From Nitrospirota bacterium (lineage in GTDB: Bacteria; Nitrospirota; Thermodesulfovibrionia; Thermodesulfovibrionales; SM23-35): a DNA stretch of 6,220 nt. The notes beneath the pieces are model-generated. The model saw only the letters and a list, made by a program, of their open reading frames with translations. It was not told the DNA's origin and did not search any database. The translations under genes were made by a program, and so were the position numbers. The stretch is from assembly GCA_016212245.1 (NCBI GenBank), contig JACRGU010000159.1, positions 1 through 6,220 on the forward strand. The letters run 5' to 3'. Within the stretch, counting starts at the first letter, position 1. Every line of letters begins with the position of its first letter. Positions 1-5,646 of this stretch are shown piece after piece.

Positions 1-203
1 TCTAAATTATAACATGGCCGTCCGGCAGCACAGGATAGCCAACCAGCATCAATATAATCAGGACCCTTCTTAAAAGGTACAATGTTGAGACCTTTTTGCC
101 TATAAAATGCTATCAGACCAAGAGTCAAGATGGTCTTTCCACAGCCTCCTTTAAGGCCGGCTATGACCACTCTCGGAATGAAATGATTGAGTAACTGAGT
201 CAT
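1..203 (-). CDS. dsrN: DsrN-like cobyrinic acid a,c-diamide synthase family protein, N-terminal part
   Basis: This is the first 67 residues of a P-loop glutamine amidotransferase of the CobB/CbiA family, cut by the left window edge. Visible motifs are a Walker A loop GLKGGCGKT at residues 16-24, preceded by a VVIAG strand, and the family block KKGPDYIDAGW at 45-55. Family members ATP-dependently amidate carboxylates of corrinoid precursors. The version found beside dsrAB, DsrN, is proposed to convert siroheme to siroamide for sulfite reductase, and the position just after dsrD fits that job. The C-terminal glutaminase domain is outside the window. The start is uncertain: ATG at 201-203 is the first in frame but has no Shine-Dalgarno sequence and lies inside a repeat array, so MTQLLNHF may be repeat-derived. 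A GTG at 168-170 (V12) would also leave a complete P-loop. An ordinary cobalamin-pathway CbiA cannot be excluded without the rest. Confidence 0.87.
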   Translation of the reverse strand, partial: MTQLLNHFIPRVVIAGLKGGCGKTILTLGLIAFYRQKGLNIVPFKKGPDYIDAGWLSCAAGRPCYNL

Positions 204-285
204 TGAGTCAATAAATTATAAAACAGTTACACACTTAAGTTCTATCATTGACTCATTGACTTAATGAAATGACTTATTGACTTAT
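188..285. repeat. Octamer repeat array forming an inverted repeat between dsrD and dsrN
   Basis: On the plus strand the left block has TGAGT at 188, 196 and 204, exactly 8 nt apart. The right block has TGACT at 249, 257, 270 and 278, with a degenerate TGAAA at 265; the spacing is 8 nt apart from one 5-nt step. The two blocks are complementary: 197-214 pairs with 245-262 at about 15 of 18 positions, leaving a loop of about 30 nt that is AT-rich. The array begins at the dsrD stop codon (TAA at 282-284 is part of a repeat unit) and ends inside the first codons of the dsrN reading frame. There is no T-run typical of an intrinsic terminator. It may act as a translational or RNA-stability element, or it may simply be an expanded simple repeat. 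Confidence 0.8.
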
Positions 286-530
286 TTGATAAGCCCTTTT
301 TCTCTGAGATACTCCTCACTTGGTATCTCAACAGAGCTGGCGCCTCCTGTATAGGAGTACATAAGCTTCCCCACATCTATCATCTCTTTCATGGCCTGCT
401 TTATCTCATCTATACCAGCACCAGTCTCAGCAGATACTCCCTTTTCTATATCCCTTGGTTTTACCTTCTTTTTGCCCTTTGCAGCCAGGACAAACGCATA
501 AATCTTCTCTTTCAGCTCTTCCTTCTCCAT
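282..530 (-). CDS. dsrD: DsrD, small winged-helix protein of dissimilatory sulfite reduction
   Basis: The product is 82 residues, close to the usual size of about 80 for DsrD. It follows dsrB directly, which is its standard place. The protein is highly charged, cytoplasmic, and lacks cysteines and membrane segments. The pattern of a helix-rich first half (residues 1-53), then a short basic and aromatic hairpin segment GKLMYSYTGG around 54-63 and SSVEIP after it, matches the winged-helix fold known for DsrD, where the corresponding stretch is a Y-W-S-S-G type wing. DsrD was first thought to bind DNA and was later reported to activate DsrAB allosterically. Its presence is a marker for the reductive (or disproportionating) rather than oxidative Dsr pathway. 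The start is well set by GAGGTGAG at 536-543, five bases before the ATG. The sequence has no tryptophan, unlike the Desulfovibrio protein as I remember it, so it is a divergent member. Confidence 0.88.
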   Translation of the reverse strand: MEKEELKEKIYAFVLAAKGKKKVKPRDIEKGVSAETGAGIDEIKQAMKEMIDVGKLMYSYTGGASSVEIPSEEYLREKGLIK

Positions 531-552
531 ACGCTCTCACCTCGTTATTTAG

Positions 553-601
553 ATTTAGGTTTAGGTTAAGGCAAAGTATCTTTTACCTTAACCTTAACCT
601 T
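553..601. repeat. Long imperfect hairpin of hexamer repeats between dsrB and dsrD
   Basis: The plus strand has TTTAGG, TTTAGG, TTAAGG in a row (from 554) facing ACCTTA, ACCTTA, ACCTT (585-601). The arms pair over about 20 positions with around three mismatches, closing on a tiny loop near 577-581 (GTATC). The dsr transcript would carry the same hairpin, between the dsrB stop (616-618) and the dsrD Shine-Dalgarno (536-543). No U-tract follows on either strand, so it does not look like a simple intrinsic terminator. Placed downstream of dsrAB, it could protect the dsrAB mRNA from 3' exonucleases or lower read-through into dsrD; that role is inference. The hexamer periodicity suggests it arose by slippage. 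Confidence 0.75.
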
Positions 602-615
602 CATTATATCCCAAA

Positions 616-1707
616 CTACCACTTAAATGTTGATGCAGTCCTCAGGGTATCCCTCATGAATGTGAAGTCATCAATCGCCTGGAATGTAAACTCAATGCCA
701 GTAAGCTTGAAGAATTTCTCCCATCCTATTCTATCTGCCCACTCGCCTACCCTCTCATGTTTTCTTGCATTCTTGGCATACACATCAACGATATGCTTTA
801 CTGCAGCAACAACCTTTGGCCATCTTGGGGGTTCATTCGACATGTAAGGGATGACGAGCTTAGAAAACTTTGGATTGCTCCTGAGGCTGTTTACCTTTCC
901 ACCGACAACTATTGCGATACCGTCTCTATAAGGGTCTTTGATATCAATAGCCGGGCAGACAGTAAAACAGTTGCCACAATACATGCATCTCTCTTCTTTG
1001 AGCTTCACGCTCTTCGTAGCAGGATCAGGGCTTATAGCCTTTGTCGGACAGGATGCAATAACAGTAGGTATCTCGCATATCTTACCAAGCTTCGCATGGT
1101 CAATAGGTGGTACCTTTGTATGAACTGCAACTATTGCTATGTCTGAACAGTGGACAGCACCGCACATATTAACACAGCATGCGAGTGCGAGTCTTAGCTT
1201 GTTTGGGAGCTCCTTTGTTGTGAAATAATCAGCGAGCTCATCCATAACAGCCTTAACTAAACCAGAGGCATCTGTTGCAGCGCCATGGCAGTGAACCCAT
1301 CCCTGTGTATGAACCATGTTGCTTATCCTTGGCCCGATGCCACCAATCATGTAGCCTTTCTCTTTAAGCTCTTTCTGGATTGGCTCGAGATTTTTCTCGT
1401 CTGATACGAGAAACTCTATATTATTCCTCGATGTCCAGCGGACATATCCACCACAATATTTGTCTGAAATATCGCAGACCTCACGGACTGTATCTGTAGC
1501 GATAAGCCTCGGGGTTGCAACCCTTACTGACCATATCTTATCTCCGCTTTCTGCAGTATGAACCATCACCCCAGGGCTTAATATCTCATGCTCTTTCCAC
1601 CTCCCATAATTCTTCTTGATTACAGGTGGCAGAAATTGTCCATAATGAGGTGGCCCTACGTCTGTCCGTCTTATTTCTTTTGCTTTTTCTGCGGTTATTT
1701 TTTCCAT
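616..1707 (-). CDS. dsrB: Dissimilatory sulfite reductase beta subunit
   Basis: DsrB pairs with DsrA in an alpha2beta2 cytoplasmic enzyme that reduces sulfite with electrons from the DsrMKJOP system, handing sulfur to DsrC. The product is 363 residues, slightly shorter than the roughly 380 of Desulfovibrio. The siroheme-coupled [4Fe-4S] ligands are present as C140 (WVHC, followed by ATDASG) and C177, C178, C182 in the CCVNMCG motif. An inserted ferredoxin domain follows at about 210-260, with C220 (SCPTKAI) and C241-x2-C244-x2-C247 then CP at 251. In known structures the catalytic siroheme sits in this subunit. The start is supported by AAGGAGGG at 1717-1724, nine bases upstream. The gene lies 26 bp after dsrA, so they are co-transcribed. 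No frameshift or missing ligand is visible. Confidence 0.98.
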   Translation of the reverse strand: MEKITAEKAKEIRRTDVGPPHYGQFLPPVIKKNYGRWKEHEILSPGVMVHTAESGDKIWSVRVATPRLIATDTVREVCDISDKYCGGYVRWTSRNNIEFLVSDEKNLEPIQKELKEKGYMIGGIGPRISNMVHTQGWVHCHGAATDASGLVKAVMDELADYFTTKELPNKLRLALACCVNMCGAVHCSDIAIVAVHTKVPPIDHAKLGKICEIPTVIASCPTKAISPDPATKSVKLKEERCMYCGNCFTVCPAIDIKDPYRDGIAIVVGGKVNSLRSNPKFSKLVIPYMSNEPPRWPKVVAAVKHIVDVYAKNARKHERVGEWADRIGWEKFFKLTGIEFTFQAIDDFTFMRDTLRTASTFKW

Positions 1708-1733
1708 CTTCCATATCCCTCCTTAAAATTTAT

Positions 1734-2963
1734 CTAAAAAATGAATTTCCCTGTCTTCTTTTCCTCTTCCTCTCTCTTCTTAAACCTCTCAATATCCCCT
1801 TCTGTGAAGAAGAAGAACGGGTCTTTTCTCGGTTCCTTAATCTGCTGTGGAAAAGGTGGCACACCAATGGCCTCAAGGAATGACCTCATGCCCTTCATCT
1901 CTATAACCTCTCCGATTCTTTCCCTCGGATGCGAATTTTCATCCCACCAGTCCCACATCTTGCGGGTCAATTCCTTAAACTCAGTATATGGTGGCTCCAT
2001 CTTCATAAATGGGACGATAACCCAAGAAAGCAAAGAACCAACAACAATAGGCGCCTTACTTCCGATACAGATAGTTGCACCCCTTTCACCACTTGGCTTG
2101 AGTGCCTTATGTAGCCTTGTTATGCAGTGCATACATCTGTTGCACTCATCATTATTTATCTTTAATTCTTTACCATCATAACTTATGCACTGTGTCGGGC
2201 ACATGTCCACAACTTCCCTATTAATGTCCATTCCCTTCTTTTCATGCCACCTTACAGCATCCTGGTCTATGAGTATTGGGCCTTTCCATGTGCCGATAAC
2301 AGAGCAGTCAGCACGTGCGATGGATGCAACGCAGTCAACAGCACAACCCGCAAACTTTATCTTGTACTTATAATTGAATGCTGGCCTGTGGAGCTCATCC
2401 TGGAATTCCTGTGTAATCTGGTAGCAGGCTTCAAGTGTATCATAATTTGCCCATTCACAACGGGCAGGCCCAACACAGCAGCTCGGCGTCCTCAAGGCAG
2501 AGCCTGAGCCACCAAGGTCCCATCCACGGGATGTAAGCTCAGCAAAGAGAGGCTCAAGATCCTCGGTTCTCGCACCAAGGAAGACCAGATCACCTGTAGA
2601 GCCATGCATATTTGTTATACCACTTCCATATGTATCACAGAGATCCATAAGTTCCCTCAGCGCCTTTGTGGTATAGAACCATCCACTCGGCTGGTTTATC
2701 CTGACGGTATGGAAGAATTTTACTTCAGGAAACATATCCGGCAGGTCAGAGTATCTTCCTATGACCCCACCACCATAGCCAAGGACACCAACAATACCTC
2801 CATGTTTCCAGTATCCTCGATTTGTTTTGAAAGAGTATTCGAGCTGACCCAGCTCATCATTTGCCATCTCATTCTTTGCTGCGGCCTTCTTGATCTCTTT
2901 AACAAAACTTGGAAACGGTCCCTTTTCCAGTTCGTCCAGCAACGGCGTATCGTACTTCTTCAT
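1734..2963 (-). CDS. dsrA: Dissimilatory sulfite reductase alpha subunit
   Basis: This is the alpha subunit of DsrAB, 409 residues against about 437 in Desulfovibrio vulgaris. The siroheme-linked cluster ligands are C163-x5-C169 (CVGPARC) and C207-x3-C211 (CAVDC). These have the same spacing as in D. vulgaris. The ferredoxin domain at about 250-285 carries C255 (CPTQC) and C274-x2-C277-x2-C280 (CNRCMHC). A glycine-rich segment at 55-69 (GGIVGVLGYGGGVIG) and the R-x-N-Q-P-S-G-W block around 88-95 are typical of DsrA near the cofactor. The tail from about 383 is a phenylalanine run followed by a lysine/glutamate-rich stretch. The start is fixed by ACCTCCTT at 2968-2975 (AAGGAGGT on the coding strand), four bases before the ATG. 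It is the first gene of the leftward dsr unit. All ligands for a working enzyme are present; DsrD next door argues for the reductive direction. Confidence 0.98.
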   Translation of the reverse strand: MKKYDTPLLDELEKGPFPSFVKEIKKAAAKNEMANDELGQLEYSFKTNRGYWKHGGIVGVLGYGGGVIGRYSDLPDMFPEVKFFHTVRINQPSGWFYTTKALRELMDLCDTYGSGITNMHGSTGDLVFLGARTEDLEPLFAELTSRGWDLGGSGSALRTPSCCVGPARCEWANYDTLEACYQITQEFQDELHRPAFNYKYKIKFAGCAVDCVASIARADCSVIGTWKGPILIDQDAVRWHEKKGMDINREVVDMCPTQCISYDGKELKINNDECNRCMHCITRLHKALKPSGERGATICIGSKAPIVVGSLLSWVIVPFMKMEPPYTEFKELTRKMWDWWDENSHPRERIGEVIEMKGMRSFLEAIGVPPFPQQIKEPRKDPFFFFTEGDIERFKKREEEEKKTGKFIF

Positions 2964-3031
2964 AGCAACCTCCTTTTCTATTGATTTTTTCGAAAAACCT
3001 TTGTTATTAAGAAAAAAGTAAGCACTTCAGC

Positions 3032-3058
3032 TTAATACAACATTTATCTAATGGTCAA
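3032..3058 (-). promoter_or_regulatory. Weak candidate promoter for the dsrABDN unit
   Basis: Read leftward, TTGACC (3053-3058) could be a -35 box and TATTAA (3032-3037) a -10 box, separated by only 15 bp, shorter than the usual 17. The -10 candidate overlaps the right arm of TAAGC-N6-GCTTA (3019-3034), which could serve as an operator. The implied 5' leader would be roughly 60 nt. The surrounding AT-richness makes chance matches likely, so this is a suggestion only. Confidence 0.22.
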
Positions 3059-3153
3059 ATAAAAAAAATTAATCTGTAAATCATAATTATTTATTTACCT
3101 GATATCTAAATTTTATTTTTACACTGCTTTTTCTGTATATAAAGAATTTTTTA

Positions 3154-3184
3154 TTTACATTAACCTCTGTATAGGTGCTATACT
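3154..3184 (+). promoter_or_regulatory. Candidate extended -10 promoter for bamA-skp with overlapping dyad
   Basis: Rightward, TATACT at 3179-3184 is preceded by TG at 3176-3177, giving an extended -10 (TGCTATACT). TTTACA at 3154-3159 matches five of six bases of a sigma-70 -35 box but with a 19-bp spacer. The -10 overlaps a perfect dyad, GTATAG-GTG-CTATAC, at 3169-3183. Such an overlap is what a repressor site would look like, and since the dyad is symmetric it also offers TATACA to the opposite strand. Transcription from here would give a leader of about 200 nt that includes the palindrome pair. Confidence 0.35.
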
Positions 3185-3255
3185 TACTCGGCTTAATTAA
3201 AAATTTAACTTGAATTACACAAGGATATCATGAAAAAGACTCTAATACTAATACC

Positions 3256-3334
3256 GTCATTCCCGCGAAAGCGGGAATCCAGAAATAAGCGAAAGAAATA
3301 AGAAATACTGGATTCCTGCCTACGCAGGAATGAC
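3256..3334. repeat. Facing pair of 27-bp palindromic repeats (dRS3/REP-like)
   Basis: Two 27-bp units, 3256-3282 and 3308-3334, lie in opposite orientation, 25 bp apart, and match at 23 of 27 positions when one is reversed. Each begins or ends with GTCATTCC / GGATTCCAG-type ends and is itself a hairpin with an 8-bp stem: ATTCCCGC-GAAA-GCGGGAAT in the first and ATTCCTGC-CTAC-GCAGGAAT in the second. Both fit the layout ATTCCN8+GGAAT known from the dRS3 repeats of Neisseria and from similar dispersed repeats in many bacteria. The pair as a whole can fold into one long stem or two short hairpins. It is probably one copy of a family dispersed through this genome. It lies in the presumed bamA leader. 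Confidence 0.88.
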
Positions 3335-3380
3335 ATTGTAGAGAACCCTTGCGCAATTCAGGTTTAATTTTTCCTAAAAT

Positions 3381-3386
3381 GGGAGG
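3381..3386 (+). promoter_or_regulatory. Ribosome binding site fixing the bamA start
   Basis: GGGAGG stands four bases before the ATG at 3391. It supports that start over the longer in-frame options, TTG at 3349 and ATG at 3379; the latter ATG overlaps this site and has no purine-rich stretch of its own in front. The 3391 start also gives a clean signal peptide, which the longer forms would spoil. Confidence 0.75.
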
Positions 3387-3390
3387 CAAA

Positions 3391-5634
3391 ATGCGTAAGA
3401 TAGCATTACTATCACTCTTTCTTAATCTAATTTTAACATCGGGGCTCCTATATGCCCAGGAGCTACCTATTGTCAACTCAATAGAGATCAGGGGACTCAA
3501 AAGGATTGAGGAAAGTGCAGTAAAGCCCAGGATTACCCAGAAATTAGGTGAACCAATATCTCAGGATAAAACAAATGAAGACATTAAAAACATCTTCAAG
3601 ATGGGGTATTTTGATGATGTCAGGGCCGAGATGGAACCATTTGAGGGTGGTATAAGGCTAGTGTATATTGTGAAAGAAAAACCCACCATTATAAAAATCG
3701 AATTTCAGGGCAACAAGGAGTTTGACGATTCACATTTGAAGGAAAAGCTCACAATAACCGTCGGCGCCATTGCTGATGCTGTCCTGATCCAGGACAATGC
3801 AAACAGGCTCAGGACGTTTTATGAAGAAGAAGGATATTGGCTATCAGGTATAGTCCCTGTTATTAAAAGGATAAGCGCTGATGAGGTCAGCCTGACCTAC
3901 CAGATAGAGGAAGGTCCAAAGGTAAGGATAAAGAAAATCAATATAGAGGGCAATAAAGCTATCTCCACGCGCATGATAAAAAAGGCTATGGATACCAGTG
4001 AATGGTGGATTTTTTCCTTTATTACTTCATCAGGCTACTATAAAAAGGATCAGATGAATACAGATATAGAAAAGGTAAAGGACCTCTATTTCAATAACGG
4101 ATATATCAAGGCCGTGGTCGGAGAGCCTAAGATTCAGCTTACAGAGGATAAAAAAGGAATGATTATAACAATACAGGTTTCAGAAGGTGATCAATACAGA
4201 ATCTCCTCCTTAGAATTTACAGGCAACAAGGCATTTACCGATGAAACTATAAGGAAGAGGATTAGTCTAACGCCTAACACTGTATTCAACAAAAACCTCT
4301 TGAAAAAAGACATCCTTTCAATATCTGAACTATACTCAGAAAATGGGTATGCGCTCATATCTGTATCGCCTGATCTAATACCTGATGACGCTACAAAACG
4401 TGTAAAACTATCTCTGAAGATAGACGAGGGTGACAAGTACAGGATAGGTAAGATAGAGATTTCAGGGAACATTAAAACCAGAGACAAGGTTATAAGAAGG
4501 GAGGTAAGGCTCGACGAGGGTGATGTCTTTAATAGCACTGTGATAAAAAGAAGCTATGAAAGGATCAATAACCTTAACTTTTTTGAAACAGTAGAAATAG
4601 TTCCTGAGCCGCGTCCTGAGGAGAAGTTAGTAGACCTCAATATTAAGGTAAAAGAAAGGCCAACAGGCTTTTTAAGTGTAGGCGGAGGATATAGTTCTGT
4701 TGATAAATTTATTGGAACTATTGACCTGACACAGGGGAATCTCTTTGGTAAAGGACAGTATATAAAGTTAAAGGGGGAGCTCGGTGGAAGAAGTACATTC
4801 TATGAGCTCTCCTTCAGAGAGCCCTGGTTTATGGATAAGCCAATCTCATTCTCTACAAGTATTTATAAGATGACCAGAGAATACATAGAATATGATAAAA
4901 AGGCAACTGGATTCGGGGTTTCATTTGGCAAAAGCTTCACAGAATACTGGAGGGGCGATATCGCATATAACTTTGAGAATGCAACGATATTCAACATATC
5001 TGAACAGGCCTCAGCCAAGATAAAAGAGCAGGAAGGCACAAGGATAACCAGCAGTATCACCCCTTCTTTAGTAAGAGACTCGAGAGACAACTATCTCGAC
5101 CCATCGAGTGGTTCGAGGAATTCCCTTTACCTCACATATGCAGGACTTGGAGGAACTAACTACTTTGTAAAGAGTGGCGTTGACTCTGCCTGGTATTTCC
5201 CACTTAACAGCACGACCTTCATGTTAAGGGGCAGGTTCGGTTATGGTACTGGTATCTTGGGTAAAGAACTACCATTATACGAGAGGTTTTATGTAGGTGG
5301 GATATATACTGTAAGAGGATTGGGATGGGGTGAGGCAGGCCCAAAGGATAAACAGACAGGAGATGAGATAGGAGGCACAGAAGAACTGATCTTTAATATA
5401 GAATATATCTTCCCCCTCATTAGTGATATAAGGCTAAAGGGTGTGGTCTTTTTTGATGCAGGTAATGCCTATGAGTCCTTTAAAAAATTCGGCAGCTTCA
5501 GATATACTACTGGAAGCGGCATAAGATGGATTTCACCGATGGGGCCTATAAGACTTGAGTGGGGTTACAACCTGGATAGAAAATTAGGAGAGAGCGCCAG
5601 TAGGTTTGAATTCACCTTTGGAACCTTTTTTTAA
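3391..5634 (+). CDS. bamA: Outer membrane protein assembly factor BamA
   Basis: BamA is the core of the machine that folds and inserts beta-barrel proteins into the outer membrane. The 747-residue product starts with a Sec signal peptide, MRKIALLSLFLNLILTSGL, with probable cleavage after A22 (LYA-QE). Five POTRA domains follow, at roughly 25-98, 99-176, 177-267, 268-348 and 349-423. Their boundaries are marked by recurrent EGP/EGD, then YRI or VRI, then a G-N motif (EGNKAI, TGNKAF, SGNIKT). The C-terminal Omp85 barrel runs from about 424 to 747 and ends in FTFGTFF, with the terminal phenylalanine typical of barrel proteins. The loop-6 motif is VRGL at 641-644, where most BamA have VRGF or VRGY; the key arginine is retained. 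Length is slightly below E. coli BamA (810). The stop is 12 bp before skp, so the two are co-transcribed. A TamA-like paralogue is unlikely given five POTRAs and the skp neighbour. Confidence 0.96.
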   Translation: MRKIALLSLFLNLILTSGLLYAQELPIVNSIEIRGLKRIEESAVKPRITQKLGEPISQDKTNEDIKNIFKMGYFDDVRAEMEPFEGGIRLVYIVKEKPTIIKIEFQGNKEFDDSHLKEKLTITVGAIADAVLIQDNANRLRTFYEEEGYWLSGIVPVIKRISADEVSLTYQIEEGPKVRIKKINIEGNKAISTRMIKKAMDTSEWWIFSFITSSGYYKKDQMNTDIEKVKDLYFNNGYIKAVVGEPKIQLTEDKKGMIITIQVSEGDQYRISSLEFTGNKAFTDETIRKRISLTPNTVFNKNLLKKDILSISELYSENGYALISVSPDLIPDDATKRVKLSLKIDEGDKYRIGKIEISGNIKTRDKVIRREVRLDEGDVFNSTVIKRSYERINNLNFFETVEIVPEPRPEEKLVDLNIKVKERPTGFLSVGGGYSSVDKFIGTIDLTQGNLFGKGQYIKLKGELGGRSTFYELSFREPWFMDKPISFSTSIYKMTREYIEYDKKATGFGVSFGKSFTEYWRGDIAYNFENATIFNISEQASAKIKEQEGTRITSSITPSLVRDSRDNYLDPSSGSRNSLYLTYAGLGGTNYFVKSGVDSAWYFPLNSTTFMLRGRFGYGTGILGKELPLYERFYVGGIYTVRGLGWGEAGPKDKQTGDEIGGTEELIFNIEYIFPLISDIRLKGVVFFDAGNAYESFKKFGSFRYTTGSGIRWISPMGPIRLEWGYNLDRKLGESASRFEFTFGTFF

Positions 5635-5646
5635 TCAGGAGGAAAA

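Larger units (their letters stand above)
2964..3390. other. Divergent intergenic region between dsrA and bamA
   Basis: This 427-bp stretch separates two divergently read units and must hold promoters for both. It is very AT-rich from about 2980 to 3230, with several A and T runs, then changes abruptly at the palindromic repeat pair (3256-3334). Besides the separately listed elements, it holds a perfect 12-bp palindrome TTTTTCGAAAAA at 2986-2997, a few bases upstream of the dsrA Shine-Dalgarno, and a small inverted repeat TAAGC-N6-GCTTA at 3019-3034. I see no convincing protein gene or structured RNA family in it. Confidence 0.7.

Noticed and set aside
188..285. CRISPR array
   Set aside because: Units are only 8 nt, contiguous without spacers, and switch orientation; no leader or cas gene is present.
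553..601. Rho-independent terminator after dsrB
   Set aside because: Stable stem, but no T-run follows on either strand and dsrD lies just downstream with its own ribosome site.
455..1146. Plus-strand ORFs antisense to dsrB and dsrD
   Set aside because: They mirror well-supported genes, have no recognisable domains, and their composition is that of reverse-complemented coding sequence.
1741..2984. Plus-strand ORFs antisense to dsrA
   Set aside because: Shadows of dsrA, whose frame contains every expected iron-sulfur ligand.
3053..3058. Half-site TTGACC as a CRP/FNR or HcpR operator
   Set aside because: No matching inverted half lies at the proper distance, so there is no dyad to support it.
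3349..3390. Longer BamA from TTG 3349 or ATG 3379
   Set aside because: Would add a polar extension before a proper signal peptide; the ribosome site at 3381-3386 supports ATG 3391.
3228..3500. 90-codon minus-strand ORF containing CHSCVGRNPVFL and WIPAFAGMT
   Set aside because: These peptides are the usual translation of the dispersed palindromic repeat on its other strand; the rest overlaps the start of bamA antisense, and there is no homology or ribosome site to support it.
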